A stretch of DNA of 21,925 nt from the NCBI GenBank assembly GCA_003167305.1, contig PMTP01000032.1, positions 1 through 21,925 of the forward strand, written 5' to 3'. This document shows positions 1 to 7,134 of the stretch, piece by piece. Each line of letters starts with the position of its first letter. The stretch's first letter is position 1. Made by a program: the position numbers and the translations under genes. This DNA is from Acidobacteriaceae bacterium (GTDB lineage: Bacteria; Acidobacteriota; Terriglobia; Terriglobales; Acidobacteriaceae). The notes beneath the pieces were generated by a model, which searched no databases, was not told where the DNA came from, and saw only the letters and a list, made by a program, of their open reading frames with translations.

Positions 1-473
1 CAGCCGGGCTTGACCGGCTTCCATTGCAGCAGAAACTTCGTTACCTCCGACGACTGCATATTACGAATATCTTCGAACTCGCCGCTCTTCTGGCTATAAA
101 GCAGCGCGCCATGCTCGTCGAGGACCGCGAGCGCGGGCACTCCCTTATGCAGCGGCACACCGTACTTTTCGGCGATCTCCAGGTTGGCGTCCATGTGCCC
201 AATGTTCACGTGGACCAGCACGAAATTCGCATCGAGAATGGGCAGGTTGTTTGCGTCGTGGAAGTAGCGGTCGAGCACCTGGCAATCGCCGCACCAGTCG
301 CCGCCAAAGTCCAGCAAAATGCGCTTATGGCTTGCGACGGCGGTTTTGAGAGCGGTGGCGATGTCGGCTTTGGCCTGCGCCGGGTCGGGATAAATCTCGC
401 GGCCGGCTGAGCGGGCACTGCCGACGCCAAGCGCCAGCACCGCGGCAAGAACAAGAAACTTGGTAGTCTTCAA
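1..473 (-). CDS. Secreted thioredoxin-like protein, C-terminus cut by window edge
   Basis: The minus-strand frame is open from a TTG at 473-471 to the window edge, giving 157 residues. The TTG is chosen because GGAGG lies 8 bases upstream and no ATG fits. The product begins with a basic, hydrophobic signal-like segment (KTTKFLVLAAVLALGVGSA), so it is probably exported. A thioredoxin-fold core follows: LLDFGGDWCGDC holds a CxxC redox pair (WCGDC), then VLDRYF, and further on GVPALAVLDEHG carries the cis-proline region. This pattern fits thioredoxin-family thiol-disulfide proteins of the periplasm; the Asp inside CxxC departs from WCGPC of classical thioredoxin. Its partner cannot be told from the window. 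The gene is divergent from the next one, with about 143 bases between them. Family is confident; exact role is unknown. Confidence 0.85.
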   Translation of the reverse strand, partial: MKTTKFLVLAAVLALGVGSARSAGREIYPDPAQAKADIATALKTAVASHKRILLDFGGDWCGDCQVLDRYFHDANNLPILDANFVLVHVNIGHMDANLEIAEKYGVPLHKGVPALAVLDEHGALLYSQKSGEFEDIRNMQSSEVTKFLLQWKPVKPG

Positions 474-616
474 TGGAGAACCCTCCACAACTGTTCTCAG
501 TCTGCCATAAACCCTCGCCGCGACGCCACAAACCTGGGACGCCGCGACCTATTCCTGCACCGGTTTGGCTGTGAATGCTTCCTCAGGCGGCGCGTGGCAT
601 ATACTCTGAGGACAAG

Positions 617-1063
617 ATGAGAAACTCGACCAATCTGCGTATGCGGCTGGAGTCGTCGCAATTCCCAGACCTGGGGGCGATGATGGAGGGCTATGCGCGG
701 GCGGCGTCGGAGCTGGGCCGGAGCGAGTTCAAGCAGAAGCTGGACTTTACCTCGGATTCCATTGACGCGCTGGACGAGATTCTGGTGGTGGTGGGCGAGA
801 GCCCGGAGCTGGAGCTGGACTTCGAGGTCCGGCTCTGGGGCAGCTACCTGGGCGAGGTGCTGCGCCGCCGCTATGCCGGCGCCTGGGAGATGACCCAGTA
901 TCCCGGCGGCGTGATGGCGGTTCCGGCCATCGAGGTGCGTGGCTCGCGCTTGTTTCCGCTGATGAAGATCTACCGCCGGCTGACCGTGGGCGATGAGGAA
1001 GACCTGCGCGCCTTCTACGCGATGGTCACGGAAAGACTGGGTAAGCCGGCGCAGGTGAACTGA
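617..1063 (+). CDS. Conserved-looking hypothetical protein, 148 aa
   Basis: I do not recognise this protein. The ATG at 617 is preferred over the in-frame ATG at 575 because GAGG lies at 608-611, five bases upstream, and the product then starts MRNSTNLRMRLES. It is soluble and acidic in the middle, with no signal peptide or membrane span. It contains the segment LWGSYLGEVLRRRYAGAW, whose pattern (YxGE, then basic residues, then W) is seen in several small uncharacterised bacterial families. The second half alternates short hydrophobic stretches, which suggests a mixed alpha/beta fold. It is a single gene between a divergent thioredoxin-like gene and tatA, about 146 bases upstream of the latter. 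Codon use resembles the neighbours. A TATACT at 600-605 could be a -10 element, but no good -35 box accompanies it. Confidence 0.7.
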   Translation: MRNSTNLRMRLESSQFPDLGAMMEGYARAASELGRSEFKQKLDFTSDSIDALDEILVVVGESPELELDFEVRLWGSYLGEVLRRRYAGAWEMTQYPGGVMAVPAIEVRGSRLFPLMKIYRRLTVGDEEDLRAFYAMVTERLGKPAQVN

Positions 1064-1209
1064 CCATCTGCGGTGGGGCAGACGCCGCTTACGAGGCAAT
1101 AGACTTGTGGAGCTAATCCTATTAGCAGACCTGCGCGGGCATCCGGCATTGTGCGACAATATCCCTTGAGAATGCGCGACGGCGCGAGCTGGGCGCGGAG
1201 GATAAGACA

Positions 1210-1557
1210 ATGGGCGATCTATTGCAGCCATGGCACCTGATCGTGCTGGCCGTCTTGGCATTTCTGCTTTTCGGGGCCAGGCGGCTTCCTGAGTTGGGCA
1301 AGGGATTGGGCGAAGGACTGAAGGGCTTCAAGGAAGGCCTCAAGGGCATCACCGACCCCGCGCCCGCCACGCCAACCGTGCAGCCAACGGTGCAACAGAC
1401 CGTGGCCCCCGCGCCTCCTCTGGCCTCAACGCCGGCCGCGCCTCCGTCCGCGGAGATGGACCATGTCGTTTGCAGCCGATGCGGTAATCGATTCGAAAAT
1501 CCGCTTGGATTCAAAGTGGCGGAATATGTTTGCCGCTCTTGCCAGTCGCGTGGATAG
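1210..1557 (+). CDS. tatA: TatA/E-type twin-arginine translocase subunit with C-terminal zinc ribbon
   Basis: The 115-residue protein has the TatA layout. A short N-terminal membrane helix (about 9-22) is followed by the hinge FGARRLPELG (21-30), then an amphipathic helix rich in Gly and Lys (30-48). Tat proteins export folded substrates carrying RR signal peptides, and TatA forms the membrane assembly at the TatC receptor. After a Pro/Ala/Thr/Gln linker (50-83) comes a part unusual for TatA: Cys88-x2-Cys91 and Cys108-x2-Cys111, a four-cysteine treble-clef or zinc-ribbon pattern at the cytoplasmic end. The ATG is supported by GGAGG at 1197-1201, eight bases upstream. No tatC is near. The gene ends just before a strong terminator. 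The TatA assignment is firm; TatB is less likely because the amphipathic helix is short and glycine-rich. Confidence 0.9.
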   Translation: MGDLLQPWHLIVLAVLAFLLFGARRLPELGKGLGEGLKGFKEGLKGITDPAPATPTVQPTVQQTVAPAPPLASTPAAPPSAEMDHVVCSRCGNRFENPLGFKVAEYVCRSCQSRG

Positions 1558-1616
1558 CAGACGGTGAGAGCCGGTTATCCATGGCTCACGGCGCATTCGT
1601 TGGTTCGTTCAAGCAA

Positions 1617-1644
1617 AAAGGCCTGTGCGGACGCACAGGCCTTT
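1617..1644. terminator. Bidirectional intrinsic terminator
   Basis: A perfect 12-13 bp stem (AAAGGCCTGTGCG at 1617-1629 pairing with CGCACAGGCCTTT at 1632-1644) is followed on the plus strand by a T-run at 1649-1654 and on the minus strand by TTTTT from the A-run at 1615-1619. It lies between the convergent ends of tatA and the VWA gene, where it can serve both. Confidence 0.88.
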
Positions 1645-1685
1645 CGTGTTTTTTGCCGGTTGAGTGGAAACCATACCAGCCCAGA

Positions 1686-3002
1686 TTAGCGGTAATCCTG
1701 CCCCGATGGGTAATAGCCGTTCTTGTTGATGACCTCCATGCCGGGCCGGTCGACGCGCACCTCGATCTTGCGGAACTTGCCGTCGATGAACGGCTGGTGG
1801 CTGTAGTAGCCCAGCGTGTACTGGTTGCGCGCCTCTTCGGCGATCTTGGCATAGCTCTTTTCGATGCCGTCCGTGCCGCCCTCGAAGTCCGGTGTGCCGC
1901 CGGTGGCAAAGATGTACTTGGCCAGGAGGTTGTCATACATCATGCCGGGTATGTGGAGGCGGCTCACGTAGCTCTCGCCCCAGCGGGCCGAATCGCCCAC
2001 CAGCGTGCCGTAGACCGCGATCTTGTTGGTCCACAGGTAGCGCTGCACCTCAGCGTACTTGGCCTTGCTGCCGTACTCCTTGCCGTCGCTGATGACGTAG
2101 ATGATGCGGCGGCGGCCCTTGGGGCGCGTCGAGAGTTCCTTGGCCGCGGCCAGGATGGCGTCGTTGAGGGTGTGAATCTCCTTGGGGATGGTCATGAACG
2201 TGTTGCCGCCTGCCGAGCGTCCGGGCTGCAGGTTGGGGTCGACGCAGTTGCCGTTCTGGCGAACGTTGCAGCCGGCCATGGGGCCGTCATTGATCGGCAC
2301 CAGCATCTCGCTGCCGGTCTCCTTGGTGAGGGCCAGCACGGCGGGCAGACGCGCGCTCTGCGCGCCGGTAAAGCCTGTCCGCTCCTGCGCGCCGTGGTTG
2401 TAAGAGAAGACAGCCACTTCGTCAATAGGCGTGAGCGCGCCCTGGATGGCGCCCAGCGAGTTGTTCACCTTGGCCATCACGTCCGAGGTCAGGCTTTGAT
2501 CGAGCACGAAAGCAATCGAAAGCGGGAAGGAATCCGTGGTGAAAAAAGCAATGGGCTCACGAGTGTCGTTCTCGAAGACCTTGAAGTCGCGGTAGGTGAG
2601 GCCGGCCACCAGCTTGCCCTTCGTGTCCTTCACGGTGACCGGAACTTCGACGAAGTTCACGTGCATGATCAGGGTGGTCACTTTGTCAACGCCCTCGCCG
2701 GCAGTGGGTATCTCAGGCGGCGCGGTTTGGACCTCGTCCTTGACCTGACTGCCGGACGCCTGGCTGCTGCTCCAGGGGCGCTGCTGCTGAACCGAGGGAT
2801 TCGAGGACGAAGCGGCTCCGGACTGCTCGTCTCCGGCGCCCTTGCCGGGGGTAATCGGTCCGTCCACATCCGACAGCGGCTTGGGCGCCTGGGGCGTAGG
2901 AGCGTCGGGCACGGTGGGTTGCTGCTGTTGGGCCAGAGCCGTCCAACTCAGGCTCGAACTCAGGAGCGCTGCCAGCGCTATTGCCGTAAAACCTAGCTTC
3001 AC
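1686..3002 (-). CDS. Secreted VWA-domain protein (acidobacterial VWFA-related family)
   Basis: The start is taken as GTG at 3002-3000 because GGAG lies seven bases upstream; the ATG at 3029 falls in repeat DNA without a ribosome site. The 438-residue product has a Sec signal peptide ending TALA|Q near residue 24, then a Pro/Gln/Ser-rich linker to about residue 105. A beta segment (VNFVEVPVTVKDTKGKLV) with DFKVFEND precedes a von Willebrand factor A domain. This order is typical of the VWFA-related proteins expanded in acidobacteria. The metal-site motif is DQSLT (168-172), that is DxSxT instead of the usual DxSxS, and a second acidic loop reads VISDGKEYGS. Such proteins probably act outside the cytoplasm in adhesion or protein binding; the ligand is unknown. 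Divergent from a second VWA gene. Confidence 0.9.
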   Translation of the reverse strand: MKLGFTAIALAALLSSSLSWTALAQQQQPTVPDAPTPQAPKPLSDVDGPITPGKGAGDEQSGAASSSNPSVQQQRPWSSSQASGSQVKDEVQTAPPEIPTAGEGVDKVTTLIMHVNFVEVPVTVKDTKGKLVAGLTYRDFKVFENDTREPIAFFTTDSFPLSIAFVLDQSLTSDVMAKVNNSLGAIQGALTPIDEVAVFSYNHGAQERTGFTGAQSARLPAVLALTKETGSEMLVPINDGPMAGCNVRQNGNCVDPNLQPGRSAGGNTFMTIPKEIHTLNDAILAAAKELSTRPKGRRRIIYVISDGKEYGSKAKYAEVQRYLWTNKIAVYGTLVGDSARWGESYVSRLHIPGMMYDNLLAKYIFATGGTPDFEGGTDGIEKSYAKIAEEARNQYTLGYYSHQPFIDGKFRKIEVRVDRPGMEVINKNGYYPSGQDYR

Positions 3003-3010
3003 AGGGTTTC

Positions 3011-3140
3011 TCCAGTGGTCAGTGGTCATTTTTCAGTGATCAGATAAAAACGACCTTTGATCGCCGATGAATCTGGCGTTTCCAGTGGCCAGCGGTCAGC
3101 GACAACTGAGAACTGACCACTGACAACTGAATACTGACGC
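3011..3140. repeat. Cluster of degenerate CAGTGGTCA / TGACCACTG repeats between two VWA genes
   Basis: The left part (3011-3042) carries CAGTGGTCAGTGGTCA and then CAGTGATCAG. The middle (3088-3109) carries CAGTGGCCAGCGGTCAG. The right part (3106-3138) carries the opposite orientation as ACTGACCACTGACAACTGA with variants. Unit length is about 7-10 bases with frequent one-base changes. Similar low-complexity TCAGTGGTCA strings are, from memory, dispersed in intergenic DNA of several acidobacteria. The cluster occupies the region where the promoters of both VWA genes should lie. Confidence 0.75.
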
Positions 3141-3252
3141 AAGTCTTCAATCGTCAGAGTATCAGACGCGCCAAAGCCGCGCTGGTTGCGTCCAGCAGGA
3201 AATCCTGGCGTATGCTTTCCTCTTGAGCCCCAAATGCGTCTAAAGGACCAGA

Positions 3253-4299
3253 ATGTGTAATCGTTGGGGATTTGCCGTTTTACTCTGTGGCCTGCCGGCG
3301 CTGCTTCCGGCCGGATGGGCCCAGCTTGCTCCATCGCCGGATGCGCCCCCGGTCAGCACTGCCCCGGCTCCGACCGAGGAAGAGCCGGTGGCGACGCTCA
3401 AGCTCAGCGTCAGCCTGGTGGATGTCGTCTTCACCGTCAAGGACAAGAGCGGCAACCTGGTTCCTCACCTCGGCAAGGACGATTGCACGGTCTCGGAAGA
3501 CAAGGTTCCGCAGACGCTCAAGAACTTTGCAGCCGAGTCGCATCTGCCGCTGACCCTGGGGATTCTGTTGGACACCTCGGGCAGCCAGCAGCGCGTGCTC
3601 TCCCTGGAGCAGGATGTGGGCAGCCAGTTCCTGGAGCGTGTCCTGCAAAAAAAGGATGAGGCCTTTCTGCTCTCCTTTGATGTGGATGTGGACCTCTTGC
3701 AGGACTACACCAACAGCGCGCTGCAGTTATCGCGCGCGATGAGCCATGCCGAAATCAACACCGCCGGCGGCAATGGCGCGGCGGGCATTCCCGGCGCAGG
3801 CGGCGGCACCATCCCCACCATCGGAGCGCCCAAGGGAACCTTGCTCTACGATGCGGTCTATCTAGCCGCCAACCAGAAGATGAGCCAGGAGACGGGTCGC
3901 AAAGCGATGATTCTGCTCACCGACGGCGAGGATGAGGGCAGCCGCGTCAAGATCAACGAGGCGATTGCCGCGGCGCAGAAGGCCAACGTCATCGTGTACA
4001 CGATTCTGATTGCCGACCGGGGCTTTTATGGGGGATTTGGCTACAGCGGTTACTCGGCGATGAAGAAGTTGACAGAGGAGACCGGCGGCCGGCTGATCGA
4101 CGTGGGCAACAACGGCAAGAAGCTCGAAGCCGCCTTCCAGCAGATCGAGGACGAGCTGCGCACCGAGTACGTCGTCACCTACACGCCCATCAACACCAAG
4201 CTGGACGGTGGCTTCCGCAAGCTCAGCGTCGAATGCCGCGGCGACGGCATGAAGGTGCAGGTCCGCAAAGGCTATTTCGCGCTTCCACCGCAGGAGTAG
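3253..4299 (+). CDS. Secreted VWA-domain protein with canonical MIDAS
   Basis: The 348-residue product starts at an ATG with AAAGGA five bases upstream (3242-3247). It has a signal peptide (hydrophobic to about residue 20, likely cleavage near GWAQ) and a short Pro-rich linker. An N-terminal beta segment (LKLSVSLVDVVFTVKDKSGN) leads into a VWA domain. The metal-ion-dependent adhesion site reads DTSGS (107-111), matching DxSxS, and LLTDGEDEGS gives the later acidic residue. A Gly/Ala-rich insert near residues 170-190 probably forms a surface loop. The end (FRKLSVECRGDGMKVQVRKGYF) matches the C-terminal strand region typical of the acidobacterial VWFA-related group, with GYF just before the terminus. 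It is divergent from, and only distantly similar to, the other VWA gene. An extracytoplasmic binding role is likely; the ligand is unknown. Confidence 0.92.
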   Translation: MCNRWGFAVLLCGLPALLPAGWAQLAPSPDAPPVSTAPAPTEEEPVATLKLSVSLVDVVFTVKDKSGNLVPHLGKDDCTVSEDKVPQTLKNFAAESHLPLTLGILLDTSGSQQRVLSLEQDVGSQFLERVLQKKDEAFLLSFDVDVDLLQDYTNSALQLSRAMSHAEINTAGGNGAAGIPGAGGGTIPTIGAPKGTLLYDAVYLAANQKMSQETGRKAMILLTDGEDEGSRVKINEAIAAAQKANVIVYTILIADRGFYGGFGYSGYSAMKKLTEETGGRLIDVGNNGKKLEAAFQQIEDELRTEYVVTYTPINTKLDGGFRKLSVECRGDGMKVQVRKGYFALPPQE

Positions 4300-4469
4300 A
4301 ACCTTCAATAAGATTGCCGTACGCGGCAGCCTGGCTGCTTCGAAAGGGCATGGCTGAACAGGTAACGAGAAAACCTGTTTCCCGGTTCGTATGGTTCTCG
4401 GGGCGGGATACACTGATGCGCGTAGAATGAAGATGAACCGGGGCCGCGTTCCTTGCGCCTCCGAGGACG

Positions 4470-5117
4470 ATGATCCTTCTGGACCCAGACCTGGAACCTG
4501 ACCCCGCGCCGAGCATGGCTTCGACGGAGCGGACGGCTGCTCTGGGCACCTTGGTAACTCCCCGCTCCCGCCGCCTTCCCACCGCCCGCACGTTGGCCCG
4601 TTTTCTATCCCAGGCGCAGGCCGCTGTTCGCTTACGCGGCGAGGTAACCGTGCTGTTCACAACCGACGCCGCGATGCGCAAACTCAATCGCCGGTTCCGC
4701 GGCAAGAACAAGGCAACCGACGTGCTTTCGTTTCCGGCGGATGGCATCGGCGCTGAAGAAATCGCCGGCGATCTGGCCATCAGCGTGCCCACCGCGCTGC
4801 GCCAGGCCGTCGAGCGGAATCACTCGCTTTCGACCGAGATCAAGGTGCTCATCCTGCATGGCTTGCTCCACCTGGCCGGCCACGACCACGTGGCCGATAT
4901 GGGCAAGATGGCCCGCCGCGAGAGGCTGCTCCGCACACGGCTGGGCCTGTCGCAAGGGCTGATCGAGCGCGCGGAAACTCGGGTGCCCCAGGTCCGGATT
5001 TTCGGACCTGGGAATCCACAAACCTCAACCCGCAAACGGGGGGCGGGTGGCCCAGGTCTCGATTTTGAGACCTGGGAATCCACGAACCGCAACCCGCTAC
5101 CGGGAGTCCGGCCATGA
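4470..5117 (+). CDS. ybeY: Endoribonuclease YbeY with repeat-derived C-terminal extension
   Basis: YbeY is a zinc-dependent RNase of 16S rRNA maturation and ribosome quality control. The zinc motif HGLLHLAGHDH is intact (His130, His134, His140), preceded by the family segments LNRRFRGKNKATDVLSFP and GDLAISV. The ATG at 4470 has GAGG three bases upstream; Met16 is an alternative start. The family is usually about 150-170 residues, but this protein has 215. The natural end appears to be near RTRLGLSQGLIERAE (about residue 168). Residues 169-215 are encoded by two tandem copies of a 60-bp palindromic element. The first copy is read in the same frame as the copy inside era (TRVPQV). The stop overlaps the next start (ATGA), so translation of the CBS protein is probably coupled. 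The gene order ybeY-corC-like-era is common in bacteria; phoH is not directly upstream here. Confidence 0.93.
   Translation: MILLDPDLEPDPAPSMASTERTAALGTLVTPRSRRLPTARTLARFLSQAQAAVRLRGEVTVLFTTDAAMRKLNRRFRGKNKATDVLSFPADGIGAEEIAGDLAISVPTALRQAVERNHSLSTEIKVLILHGLLHLAGHDHVADMGKMARRERLLRTRLGLSQGLIERAETRVPQVRIFGPGNPQTSTRKRGAGGPGLDFETWESTNRNPLPGVRP
4981..5040 (+). repeat. Palindromic element copy A (inside ybeY)
   Basis: A 60-base unit begins GGGTGCCCCAGGTC and ends CAACCCGCAAACGGG. A perfect 10-bp stem pairs 4987-4996 with 5003-5012 around the loop GATTTT. It matches copy B at 51 of 60 positions by my count. It is read through in the ybeY frame. Confidence 0.85.
5045..5104 (+). repeat. Palindromic element copy B (inside ybeY 3' end)
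   Basis: A direct repeat of copy A, offset by 64 bases. The 10-bp stem pairs 5051-5060 with 5067-5076 around GATTTT. Against copy A, two adjacent stem pairs are swapped on both arms (15-24 and 16-23 within the unit), so pairing is preserved. It is translated in a frame different from copy A because 64 is not a multiple of three. Confidence 0.85.
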
Positions 5118-6427
5118 CCCCGCTCTTCATTCTCCTTATCCTCTTCCTCGCCGCGGTCGAGACGCTGGCCTCGTACATCAGCCGCGTCTACAGCGAGTTC
5201 GGCAAGATTCTGACCCGCGAAATCGAAGAAAACCTCGACGCCTGGGAGGAACTGGTCGAACCGCAACTGGGCCTCACTCGCGGACACGCGGAGATCTGCG
5301 CGGCCGTCTTGCAGCAGCTCACCCTGGGCATCATCGCCCTCGAGTTCGGCGCCGTCCTCTTTGATCGCGCCCCATATCTGGCCCGCCCCACCCCCGGCGA
5401 GATCGCCCAGGCCGTTCTCGCCGTGGTGCTGGTGGTGGTCTTCTGCAACCATCTTCTGCCCACGATGCTCTTCAACCGCACGCGCGGGCGCTGGGCGAGG
5501 CGTCTGGTCTGGCCCATCCGTTTGCTGCTCTGGCTGATGACGCCCATCACCGTCTTCGTGCGCTTCTTTTACTCCGTGGCCTCGCTGGCCGAGGAGCCGG
5601 TCACTGCCGAAGAGGAGAGCGAAGCTGATGTGGAGGCGCTGCTCGAAGCCGGCGAAGAAGAGGGCATCCTTGAAGAGAGCGACCGCGAGCTGGTCCGCTC
5701 CGCCGTCGAGTTCGGCGACAAGCTGGTCCGCGAGGTGATGACTCCGCGCCCCGAGGTCTTCGCCGTGCCCGCGACCCTCACCCTGGAAGCCTTCCTCGAA
5801 GAGCTGCGCGAGCACAACTTCTCTCGCGTGCCGGTCTACTCGGGCTCCATCGACAACATTACCGGCATCGCCTTCGCCCACGACCTGCTGCAAATCGCCG
5901 ATACCGAGGCCGGCGCACGCACCGTCGCCAGCATGGCGCGCGAGGCGGAGTTCGTCCCCGAAACCAAGCGCGTCTACGAGCTGCTGCGCGAGATGCAGCG
6001 CGAGAAGCAGCACATGCGCATCGTGATCGACGAGTACGGCGGCGTTAGCGGCTTGGTCACCATCGAAGACCTGCTCGAAGAGATCGTCGGCGAAATCCGC
6101 GATGAGCACGAAGAGGAGACTCCCATCGAAGAGCCGCAACGCGAACCCGGCGGCGTCTGGCTCATTCCCGGCAGCTTCCCCGTCGACCAATTGCCCAGCC
6201 TCTTCGGCGAGTCGGCCAGCCTGAGTGATCTGGACGGAGCCTATGAAGCCACCACGCTGGGTGGCCTGGTCAGCGAGATCGAAGGCCGCATCCCGCTCCC
6301 CGGCGAAGTTGTTCTGCTGGAATCCGCCGGCCTGCGCATGGAAATCGTAGCCTCCACCGACCGCCGCGTCGAGCGCCTGCGCGTCTTTCCGCCGGCAGGT
6401 GAAGCGGGATCAACGCCTGCTTCTTAA
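5114..6427 (+). CDS. CorC/HlyC-family membrane protein with paired CBS domains
   Basis: The 437-residue protein has four hydrophobic segments (about 3-18, 60-83, 97-119, 131-157) forming a divergent CNNM-type membrane part. A very acidic linker (158-185) follows, then GILEESDRELVRSAVEF and the hallmark VREVMTPRPEVFAV at the start of CBS1. CBS2 ends with DEYGGVSGLVTIEDLLEEIVGEI (307-329). A CorC_HlyC transporter-associated domain fills about 345-430. Such proteins are implicated in Mg2+/Co2+ homeostasis, with CBS domains sensing adenine nucleotides or Mg-ATP; some are called hemolysins without proof of lytic activity. The ATG overlaps the ybeY stop by four bases. The membrane part is shorter at its N-terminus than in many homologues. 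Family assignment is firm; substrate is uncertain. Confidence 0.9.
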   Translation: MTPLFILLILFLAAVETLASYISRVYSEFGKILTREIEENLDAWEELVEPQLGLTRGHAEICAAVLQQLTLGIIALEFGAVLFDRAPYLARPTPGEIAQAVLAVVLVVVFCNHLLPTMLFNRTRGRWARRLVWPIRLLLWLMTPITVFVRFFYSVASLAEEPVTAEEESEADVEALLEAGEEEGILEESDRELVRSAVEFGDKLVREVMTPRPEVFAVPATLTLEAFLEELREHNFSRVPVYSGSIDNITGIAFAHDLLQIADTEAGARTVASMAREAEFVPETKRVYELLREMQREKQHMRIVIDEYGGVSGLVTIEDLLEEIVGEIRDEHEEETPIEEPQREPGGVWLIPGSFPVDQLPSLFGESASLSDLDGAYEATTLGGLVSEIEGRIPLPGEVVLLESAGLRMEIVASTDRRVERLRVFPPAGEAGSTPAS

Positions 6428-6443
6428 TTCCCGAACAGAGGCT

Positions 6444-6509
6444 GGGTGCCCCATCCTTTCGCGTACTTTGAGAAAGGGTGGGAAACTACAAACCTCAACC
6501 TGAACCCGT
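6444..6509 (+). repeat. Palindromic element copy D (intergenic, convergent gene ends)
   Basis: The unit begins GGGTGCCCCATCCTTTC and has the right arm GAAAGGGTGGGA. An 11-bp stem with one G-T wobble pairs 6450-6460 with 6472-6482. Its tail (ACAAACCTCAACC) matches the tail of copy A although the stem sequence is different. It lies between the converging ends of the CBS gene and the GNAT gene, where the hairpin could also weaken read-through. No T-run follows. Confidence 0.82.
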
Positions 6510-6517
6510 CGATCGGG

Positions 6518-7069
6518 CTAATCTCCCCGATTCTTCCATGCGCGCCACTCGTCGGCAGTCAGCTCCCAGACTTCCGCCTGAAATGGACCCGAAACGTAAT
6601 CCCGCTCAACCACGGTCACGACGCGCATTCCCTGCTTCACAGAGATTCGGCGCGACGGATAGTTGGAAACAGCCTTGGCAACTCGCAAAATGGGAAATCC
6701 GAGGTTATCAAACCAAAAGTCATTGGCCCATACGCAAGCCTCGCTCATCATCCCAAGCCCATGCCAGGGAAGGCCAAGCCAGAATTTGCGATTATCCCAA
6801 GCGCCTTTGAACAGGCTGATGAGCCCGATCATTTGGGATGGCTCGGTGGCCAGGCGGATCGTCCAGTGCCACGCTTCTCCGCGCGCTGCCTGGGGAAGTG
6901 CAATGTCCCGGCAATACAGGAGCGCGCCATCGGGCGGGTAGGGCCAAGGCACGCGATTCAGCAGAAAACGAACGATCTCCCATTGCGGGAAGAGCGCCTG
7001 CATCTGCCGCGCATCGGCCATCTCCAGCGGGCGAAGAATAAGGCGTTCAGTTTGGCCTTCGCTGCCCAT
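6518..7069 (-). CDS. GNAT-family N-acetyltransferase (RimJ/RimL-like)
   Basis: The 183-residue protein starts at ATG 7069-7067. The motif TERLILRPLEMADARQM at residues 7-23 is the typical first strand and helix of RimJ/RimL-type acetyltransferases. FWLGLPWHGLGMMSEA is the acetyl-CoA pyrophosphate-binding loop region, and SNYPSRRISVKQGMRV matches the late N-x-x-S helix with KxG. These enzymes transfer acetyl groups from acetyl-CoA to protein N-termini or small amines; the substrate here is unknown. A TTG two codons upstream (7075) sits better behind a GGGGG stretch and is an alternative start. The gene opposes its neighbours and interrupts what is otherwise a ybeY-corC-era order. It is a single transcription unit, convergent with the CBS gene and divergent from era. 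Confidence 0.85.
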   Translation of the reverse strand: MGSEGQTERLILRPLEMADARQMQALFPQWEIVRFLLNRVPWPYPPDGALLYCRDIALPQAARGEAWHWTIRLATEPSQMIGLISLFKGAWDNRKFWLGLPWHGLGMMSEACVWANDFWFDNLGFPILRVAKAVSNYPSRRISVKQGMRVVTVVERDYVSGPFQAEVWELTADEWRAWKNRGD

Positions 7070-7134
7070 ACGCAATGATAGCCCCCTGGCTCTTCGAAAT
7101 CCGCGATAATAGTAGTCAGGAGTCTGAAAACCCT

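Noticed and set aside
1530..2996. Long 488-codon plus-strand frame over the VWA gene
   Set aside because: It is antisense to a clear VWA protein, runs through the terminator and has no recognisable motif. Such frames are common in GC-rich DNA.
4357..4379. Hairpin AACAGGT/ACCTGTT after the second VWA gene, and TGCCG/CGGCA at 4315-4328, as terminators
   Set aside because: Stems are only 5-7 bp and no T-run follows on either strand.
4820..6190. 456-codon minus-strand frame over ybeY and the CBS gene
   Set aside because: It mirrors the codon pattern of the plus-strand genes; its product is Asp/His/Gly-rich without a domain.
7075..7134. ATG at 7075 as the era start
   Set aside because: No ribosome site precedes it, and the extra 20 residues do not resemble Era. 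AGGAG at 7118-7122 favours the TTG at 7135, but the choice is not certain.
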